Assembly: GCA_003451585.1 (NCBI GenBank) | Contig: DMEU01000011.1 | Coordinates: forward strand, 1-9,761 | Length of the DNA: 9,761 bases | Reading direction: 5' to 3' | Source of the DNA: Candidatus Omnitrophota bacterium | GTDB taxonomy: Bacteria; Omnitrophota; Gorgyraeia; Velamenicoccales; Velamenicoccaceae | Part shown: in pieces, positions 5,982-9,761 of the stretch | How positions within the stretch are numbered: position 1 is the first letter of the stretch | Layout: every line of letters begins with the position of its first letter | The notes under the pieces: model-generated | Database searches by the model: none | What the model was told of the DNA's origin: nothing | Seen by the model: only the letters and a program-made list of their open reading frames with translations | Translations under genes and position numbers: made by a program

Positions 5982-6482
5982 ATGGACCAATTTATCTATT
6001 TTTTGACCAACTTGTTCACTGTTTCTATAGCTGTTTGGGCCTTGTCGGCCTATGCTGAGATCTGGTTTTCCCGCAGTATGGTTGCTTTGCAAATATCGAT
6101 CGCAGAAATTTTGAAGCCTGAGAGCGGGAAGGAGCCCATTAAAACTTTTTCAGACGATTATTTTATCATTAATGGCAGTTATAAGGGCCGAAATGTGGTT
6201 TGCCGTTTTAATCGCCTTTCTTCGCCTTTGCCGTTCCACTACAATTTGAGCGGTCATTGTTATATAGCGCCTTTGTGCAAACCCAAGGCGCAGCCATCCG
6301 GGACCATGATACTGACTTCAAATACGAGGTTGCAAGAAGATCATAAAATATACTATAATGCTACATCCGTGACGTCTTTGAAGTTGTTCTTTCTTTCAAA
6401 AACGTTGTCTCGTGATGATATGCTGGGTATTTTTGAAGAATTGACGCATGCCGCCGAGATCGTAGAGGAGGACGCGGCGTAA
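5982..6482 (+). CDS. Hypothetical protein with N-terminal membrane anchor (166 aa)
   Basis: I do not recognise this protein. Residues ~4-23 (FIYFLTNLFTVSIAVWALSA) are a hydrophobic stretch long enough for one membrane span; it could instead be an uncleaved or cleaved export signal. The rest is soluble-looking: FSDDYFIINGSYKGRNVVCRF (56-76), a pair of cysteines in GHCYIAPLC (91-99), and an acidic C-terminal helix ending EELTHAAEIVEEDAA. The alternating hydrophobic pattern and G-Y-K-G-R segment suggest a small beta-rich domain. The orientation cannot be decided: the helix is followed by AEIWFSR with few positive charges on either side. The gene is separated by about 120 bases from the methyltransferase and 74 from the next small gene, so operon membership is uncertain. 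Codon use looks like its neighbours, and the long uninterrupted frame with a Shine-Dalgarno supports a real gene. Confidence 0.7.
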   Translation: MDQFIYFLTNLFTVSIAVWALSAYAEIWFSRSMVALQISIAEILKPESGKEPIKTFSDDYFIINGSYKGRNVVCRFNRLSSPLPFHYNLSGHCYIAPLCKPKAQPSGTMILTSNTRLQEDHKIYYNATSVTSLKLFFLSKTLSRDDMLGIFEELTHAAEIVEEDAA

Positions 6483-6544
6483 GGGGCGAGACGGGAATGA
6501 TCTCAAGATCTAAATGGCCGATTGATATCTAGTGTCACAACGAA

Positions 6545-6550
6545 AAGGAG
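6545..6550 (+). promoter_or_regulatory. Ribosome binding site (AAGGAG) deciding a GTG start at 6557
   Basis: AAGGAG, continuing as AGGG, ends 6 bases before GTG 6557. The next in-frame methionine codon lies beyond it without any such site close by, so the GTG is taken as the start of the 63-residue protein. Confidence 0.65.
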
Positions 6551-6556
6551 AGGGCT

Positions 6557-6748
6557 GTGGAAAATGAAAATAAGTGTATAGTGGAGCGCGGGGAGTTTAA
6601 AGGCAAGCCGGTCCTTATTTTAAAGAGGAACGAAGACGATAAGTTCGCTTTTTCCTTTGGCCTTACCAAGGCAAGGTTGATCTTAGATAACCTGGAGGAG
6701 ATAAAGAAGTTTGTTGAGGAATGCGGCAAAAAGGACAACGCGCAGTAA
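6557..6748 (+). CDS. Small conserved-looking protein (63 aa), function unknown
   Basis: This short protein begins at a GTG behind a strong Shine-Dalgarno. The sequence reads as one compact domain: GEFKGKPVLILKRNEDDKFA (12-31), two probable beta strands and a charged turn, then FSFGLTKARLILDNLEEIKKFVEE, a helix. Patterns such as 'F.G.P.L.L.R...D.FPFSFG..KA.LIL.N...I..F' occur in small bacterial hypothetical proteins I recall, but I cannot name a family. It has two cysteines (7 and 56), no signal peptide and no transmembrane segment, so it is likely cytoplasmic. It is 12 bases upstream of the DUF2007-like gene and seems to start the operon that runs through the radical SAM genes to rsmD. It lacks the leader/core look of a RiPP precursor. 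Confidence 0.75.
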   Translation: MENENKCIVERGEFKGKPVLILKRNEDDKFAFSFGLTKARLILDNLEEIKKFVEECGKKDNAQ

Positions 6749-6760
6749 TGGCTTGGCCCT

Positions 6761-6970
6761 ATGGCAGAAAGCGACTTTAAAACGCTCTTGGAGACATCCG
6801 ACCCGGGAGAGGTAGCTTTTGTGAAGTCTTTGCTTGATTCCTGCGGTATGATCTATCTTGTTGTCGGAGAGACCGACCAGAAGATCCTGCAGTCTTCCAT
6901 GATCAAGATCAGGGTGGAGAGTAGACGGTTTGAAGAAGCGCGCCAGCTTATTTTGGGGCTTCATGAATAA
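6761..6970 (+). CDS. DUF2007-like small protein (69 aa)
   Basis: The sequence fits the small DUF2007 group (putative prokaryotic signal-transducing proteins): an N-terminal FKTLLETSDPGEVAFVKSLLDSCGM, with the helix in which 'A.-.KS.L...GI' is typical, then strand IYLVVGE, and at the end MIKIRVESRRFEEARQLIL, equivalent to the 'V.V...D...A..LL' end. These proteins are ferredoxin-like in fold and usually of unknown partner. There is no signal or membrane span. The start at ATG 6761 comes 12 bases after the preceding stop without a visible Shine-Dalgarno, and the stop is 9 bases before the radical SAM gene, so it is very likely co-transcribed. The family match is from remembered pattern, not a search. 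A role tied to the radical SAM proteins is only suggested by position. Confidence 0.7.
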   Translation: MAESDFKTLLETSDPGEVAFVKSLLDSCGMIYLVVGETDQKILQSSMIKIRVESRRFEEARQLILGLHE

Positions 6971-6979
6971 GAAGCGGCT

Positions 6980-8074
6980 ATGAAAAATATCAAGGACAAA
7001 ATAAAGCTCTTTGAAGGGTTGTTGACGAGGGAGATCGCCAAGACCGGGCCGAACTATGTCGATCTGGACGTTACGCGACGGTGTAATCTCACGTGCCTAG
7101 GATGTTGTTTCCATTCGCCTTATGTGGAGGATGCCAAACAGAGATACCAAGAGGGGGCCGATATCGACCCTGGCCTGGTCAGAAGGGTTGTACCTGAATT
7201 AAAGAAAGCAGGGTGCCAGCTTATCGTCATACAGGGCGCAGGTGAGCCGTTGATACACCCCGGCATCGTAGAGATCGCATCCATCATCAAAAAGGCCGGC
7301 CTGCGGCTTATCATTATAACTAACGGCCTGCTCTTGGACGAGGACAAGGCTACAGCTTTTATCGATATGTCTGTGGATGCCCTTAAAGTCACCATGTGGG
7401 CGAGTTCTCCGGAACAATACCGCTTGCAATACCCTGGAAGCGATGAGAGTAATTTGGGGTTGTTCCTGGACCGTCTGAAAGCTGTAAAAGAGTTGAAGGC
7501 ACAGCGGAAAAGCCGTCTTCCGAATGTTTGCCTGCACCATCCTATAAATCGCAACAACTTCAGGACGATCGATCGGTTCGTGGACCTGGCGCTTTCCACA
7601 GGATGTGATAGTCTGTCTTTTTCGCAGTTTAGCCCCGTCTGGCAGTCTTTAGCGCCGTTTGCCCTGTCGCGCGAGGAGGAGAAAGAGGTGGTTGCTACAT
7701 TGTGCCGCGTCAGAAAGAGGCTTGATTCCCTTACTGTTCCCCACAACATCGATAATGCGCTCTTGCGTTACAGGCTGGGGCAGAATGTTTGGCAGAACTT
7801 ACCTTGTTATATCATGTGGTTCCACGCGCGTATCAGGTCTGACGGTGCTGTGCAGGCCTGCGGCCGTAGCGAGTTGACGTTTGGTAATTTGCATCAAATG
7901 AGTTTTTCGCAAGTTTGGAACAGTCCTTCTATCCGTCGTTTTCGCAGACAGGCCATGTCTTGCCGGACTTTGTCTGGCCTGCGTAAGAGCTGCGACTGCG
8001 ATTATTGTTGTTTTGCCCGCGATAATATGAGGATCCACAGGATATTTAAATGGTTCGCGCCTTTCTCCCAATGA
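6980..8074 (+). CDS. Radical SAM protein with SPASM-like C-terminal cysteine domain (364 aa)
   Basis: Radical SAM enzymes use a 4Fe-4S cluster to cleave SAM reductively. Here the cluster motif is Cys35-x3-Cys39-x2-Cys42 in RRCNLTCLGC, the SAM-binding glycine motif is GAGEP (86-90), and IIITNGLLL (111-119) is the next barrel strand, all in family order. The C-terminal part has Cys276, then Cys294 in SDGAVQACGRSELTFGNL (287-304), and a tight group Cys328, 338, 340, 343, 344 (SCDCDYCC). This resembles SPASM domains, which hold auxiliary Fe-S clusters in enzymes that modify peptides or proteins, such as AnSME and PqqE. The reaction and substrate cannot be told. The start at ATG 6980 lacks a strong Shine-Dalgarno and sits 9 bases after the DUF2007-like stop. 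The stop overlaps the next start by 4 bases (ATGA, 8071-8074), implying translational coupling with the second radical SAM gene. Confidence 0.92.
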   Translation: MKNIKDKIKLFEGLLTREIAKTGPNYVDLDVTRRCNLTCLGCCFHSPYVEDAKQRYQEGADIDPGLVRRVVPELKKAGCQLIVIQGAGEPLIHPGIVEIASIIKKAGLRLIIITNGLLLDEDKATAFIDMSVDALKVTMWASSPEQYRLQYPGSDESNLGLFLDRLKAVKELKAQRKSRLPNVCLHHPINRNNFRTIDRFVDLALSTGCDSLSFSQFSPVWQSLAPFALSREEEKEVVATLCRVRKRLDSLTVPHNIDNALLRYRLGQNVWQNLPCYIMWFHARIRSDGAVQACGRSELTFGNLHQMSFSQVWNSPSIRRFRRQAMSCRTLSGLRKSCDCDYCCFARDNMRIHRIFKWFAPFSQ

Positions 8075-9153
8075 AAAACATCACCCGTATTATTAACACA
8101 TTGATCACACGCCGCCTTGTTTTTGTTTTTGATAAGGTGGAATTCAGTTACACGTGTCTTTCTTTCAAAAGATTGAAGAACTGGTTTTTAGCAGAGATCG
8201 CCTATCGCCTGAAGCTGGTGAATGTGCCGGCTTATCCAACGCATCTACAGGTGGAGCCGTCGAATATCTGTAATTTAAGGTGTCCTTTGTGCCATGTTGT
8301 GACGGACCACAAGCCGCGCGGTTATCTGCAGCTCGAGGATTTCAAAAAACTTATGGATGAGGTCGGCGACTACCTTCTTTTCCTGCATTTTTGGGGTTGG
8401 GGTGAGCCGTTCATGAATTCCGATTTCTTTTCCATGATAAGGTATGCCAAGTCAAAGGGCCTAAAGATCATCACCAGCACCAACGGCCACTTTTTCGAGG
8501 ATGATAAGAACATCGACCAATTGATAGATTCCGGGTTGGACGTGTTGATCTTCGCTTTGGATGGTTTGGACGAGAAGACATATGAGCAATACCGGGCGCA
8601 GGGTGACCTTCAAAAGGCCATGCGGGGATTGAAGCGCCTCTTGGAGCGCCGCAGGCAGCGCGGGGCATTATTTCCGCGGGTGAACCTGCGCATGCTCGTC
8701 ACCAGGGACAATGAAGGCCAGGTCGAGACGATGAAAGAGTTCGCCAGAGAATCCGGCGCAGACATTTTTTCCTTAAAGACCATGTGCGGTTTCGATAACA
8801 GCGCCGAGGCAGGAGAACGTTTGCCTTGCAACCGCGAGTACCGGCGTTTTGAATATGATGATTTCGGTAAGCCCATCCGCAAAAAGAACCGATGCAAAAA
8901 GATGTGGAATCACCCTACGGTCTATCTTGACGGTTCAGTCGTTCCGTGTGATTATTATACGGGCGAAGAATTATTTCTCGGAAAGGTCTTTCCTGCCTCC
9001 GGAGGCGATTTTTGGCGCGTCTGGAACGGGGAAGATTATAAACGGTTGAGGCGCCGCTTTTTGAAGGGTGATACGCGAGACTTCCGTTGCGGCCATTGCG
9101 CGATGAATTATGCCGATGTGGACCGCTGCGTTTCGCACGCGTTCAAGATTTAA
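8071..9153 (+). CDS. Second radical SAM protein with C-terminal cysteine cluster (360 aa)
   Basis: The SAM radical motif is Cys67-x3-Cys71-x2-Cys74 (SNICNLRCPLC), followed by WGWGEP (108-113), the glycine motif, then KIITSTNGH (132-140) and VLIFALDGLD (158-167). The first ~55 residues are a basic extension before the barrel. The C-terminal region carries Cys275, Cys293 (YLDGSVVPCDYYTGEE), and Cys340-x2-Cys343 (RCGHC) with Cys353. That is fewer cysteines than a full SPASM domain, so it is either SPASM-like with one auxiliary cluster or a shortened 'twitch' domain. WRVWNGEDYKRLRR (315-328) is the usual 'W.S....LR' segment of SPASM proteins. The start at ATG 8071 overlaps the stop of the first radical SAM gene. 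The two proteins are clearly paralogues but diverged, with no extended shared stretches, which argues against a recent duplication. Substrate is unknown; rsmD follows after 1 base. Confidence 0.92.
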   Translation: MKNITRIINTLITRRLVFVFDKVEFSYTCLSFKRLKNWFLAEIAYRLKLVNVPAYPTHLQVEPSNICNLRCPLCHVVTDHKPRGYLQLEDFKKLMDEVGDYLLFLHFWGWGEPFMNSDFFSMIRYAKSKGLKIITSTNGHFFEDDKNIDQLIDSGLDVLIFALDGLDEKTYEQYRAQGDLQKAMRGLKRLLERRRQRGALFPRVNLRMLVTRDNEGQVETMKEFARESGADIFSLKTMCGFDNSAEAGERLPCNREYRRFEYDDFGKPIRKKNRCKKMWNHPTVYLDGSVVPCDYYTGEELFLGKVFPASGGDFWRVWNGEDYKRLRRRFLKGDTRDFRCGHCAMNYADVDRCVSHAFKI

Positions 9154-9154
9154 G

Positions 9155-9727
9155 ATGAGGATAATAGCGGGAAAATATAAAGGCCGTAAGATCGCCTTTC
9201 CTGACCATATCCGTCCTACTCAGGACAAGGTCAGGCAGGCTATATTCGATACATTGGGTCAGGATTTTAAGGGGGCAAGCGTCCTGGACCTGTTTGCGGG
9301 TAGCGGGGCTTTAGGGATCGAGGCGTTGTCACGCGGGGCAGGACGTGTTGTATTTGTTGATATAGAAAGAAAATGTAACTTTTTAATAAAGAGCAATTTG
9401 GACGGGTTGGGGCTTTCCCGGGGCCCAGGCTGTGAAATTGAGAACTACCGCCAGGATGCTTTTAAAGCTGTAGCTATCGCGGCCAAGAGGAAGCGCCGCT
9501 TTGATATTATATTTGCGGATCCTCCGTATCATAAAAGCCTGGCAAAAAAACTCTTGAAAACACCATCCTTGAGTGATATATTGTCACCTCATGGTTTTTT
9601 TGTAGTGGAGCACGCGCGCACCGATGTGCTGGATTTTGAGCCTCAGGTGGGCGCGTTTGAGTTATACAAACAGGCCGATTACGGTAAGATAAGGGTATCT
9701 TTCTTTCGAAGTAAAAAGAGTGTGTAA
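9155..9727 (+). CDS. rsmD: 16S rRNA (guanine966-N2)-methyltransferase RsmD (190 aa)
   Basis: RsmD methylates N2 of G966 in helix 31 of 16S rRNA, in the 30S subunit. The family start MRIIAGKYKGRKI (1-13) is followed by RPTQDKVRQAIFDTL (20-34), matching the conserved 'RPT.D.VREALFN' segment. The SAM motif is VLDLFAGSGALGIEALSRGA (43-62), the ribose-contacting region VVFVDI (65-70), and the catalytic motif DPPY (122-125) in FDIIFADPPY is that of N2-guanine/N6-adenine methyltransferases. Length is normal. The start at ATG 9155 is chosen over an in-frame ATG at 9110 because MRII is the usual N-terminus and 9110 lies inside the preceding gene. It begins one base after the radical SAM stop, with no Shine-Dalgarno, so it is probably translated by reinitiation from the upstream gene. 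Its stop codon is the first TAA of the tandem repeat that ends the window. Confidence 0.97.
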   Translation: MRIIAGKYKGRKIAFPDHIRPTQDKVRQAIFDTLGQDFKGASVLDLFAGSGALGIEALSRGAGRVVFVDIERKCNFLIKSNLDGLGLSRGPGCEIENYRQDAFKAVAIAAKRKRRFDIIFADPPYHKSLAKKLLKTPSLSDILSPHGFFVVEHARTDVLDFEPQVGAFELYKQADYGKIRVSFFRSKKSV

Positions 9728-9761
9728 GTTTATAAGTTTATAAGTGTATAAGTGTATAAGT
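9725..9761 (+). repeat. Octamer tandem repeat starting at the rsmD stop codon
   Basis: There are two units of TAAGTTTA, two of TAAGTGTA and a partial TAAGT, running to the last base of the window and perhaps beyond. The first TAA is the stop codon of rsmD. Every unit begins with TAA, so all frames of this 3' end are well stopped. No inverted arm is seen in the visible part. Confidence 0.8.

Noticed and set aside
6557..6748. RiPP precursor peptide for the radical SAM enzymes
   Set aside because: The sequence is a compact alternating strand-helix domain with only two cysteines and no Gly-rich or Cys-rich core or leader boundary.
7120..7749. 209-residue open frame on the minus strand
   Set aside because: It lies entirely antisense to the first radical SAM gene, whose motifs are unmistakable; the antisense translation shows no domain and no ribosome binding site.
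9110..9154. Upstream start of rsmD at ATG 9110
   Set aside because: It lies inside the radical SAM gene and would precede the conserved family N-terminus MRIIAG with 15 unrelated residues.

Overview
The window starts inside the 3' part of a 23S rRNA gene, followed by a 5S rRNA gene and a strong intrinsic terminator. Eleven protein genes then run to the right edge, all on the + strand. I see no tRNA, insertion sequence or CRISPR array. The organism is a bacterium of middling GC content with type IV pilin-like proteins. Several genes lack a clear Shine-Dalgarno site, and short tandem or palindromic repeats sit between and even inside genes. My impression is an uncultured lineage in the Omnitrophota/Elusimicrobiota neighbourhood. 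That is an inference from style only, not a placement.

Layout: (1) 1-566, end of an rRNA operon (23S, 5S, terminator). (2) 611-1392, two overlapping prepilin-like genes behind a candidate promoter that would give a leaderless transcript. (3) 1410-3536, recG, the helicase that remodels stalled replication forks; it carries a 17-residue insertion encoded by a heptamer repeat plus a GC-rich inverted repeat. (4) 3572-5191, a secreted protein with two TIMP/netrin-like domains, bracketed by two copies of a short palindromic repeat. (5) 5255-5860, a class I SAM-dependent methyltransferase. (6) 5982-6482, an unrecognised membrane-anchored protein. (7) 6557-9727, a tightly packed run: a 63-residue conserved-looking protein, a DUF2007-like protein, two radical SAM proteins with C-terminal cysteine clusters whose genes overlap by 4 bases, and rsmD, the 16S rRNA G966 methyltransferase. 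The window ends in an octamer tandem repeat that begins with the rsmD stop codon.

In many bacteria recG and rsmD are close neighbours, often followed by coaD. Here about 5.6 kb of accessory genes lies between them, so 3537-9154 may be an insertion into an old housekeeping neighbourhood. The best leads are the repeat-derived insertion inside RecG, the double TIMP-like exported protein with its flanking repeats, the paired radical SAM enzymes with two tiny upstream proteins, and the second prepilin, which has serine instead of glycine before the cleavage site.
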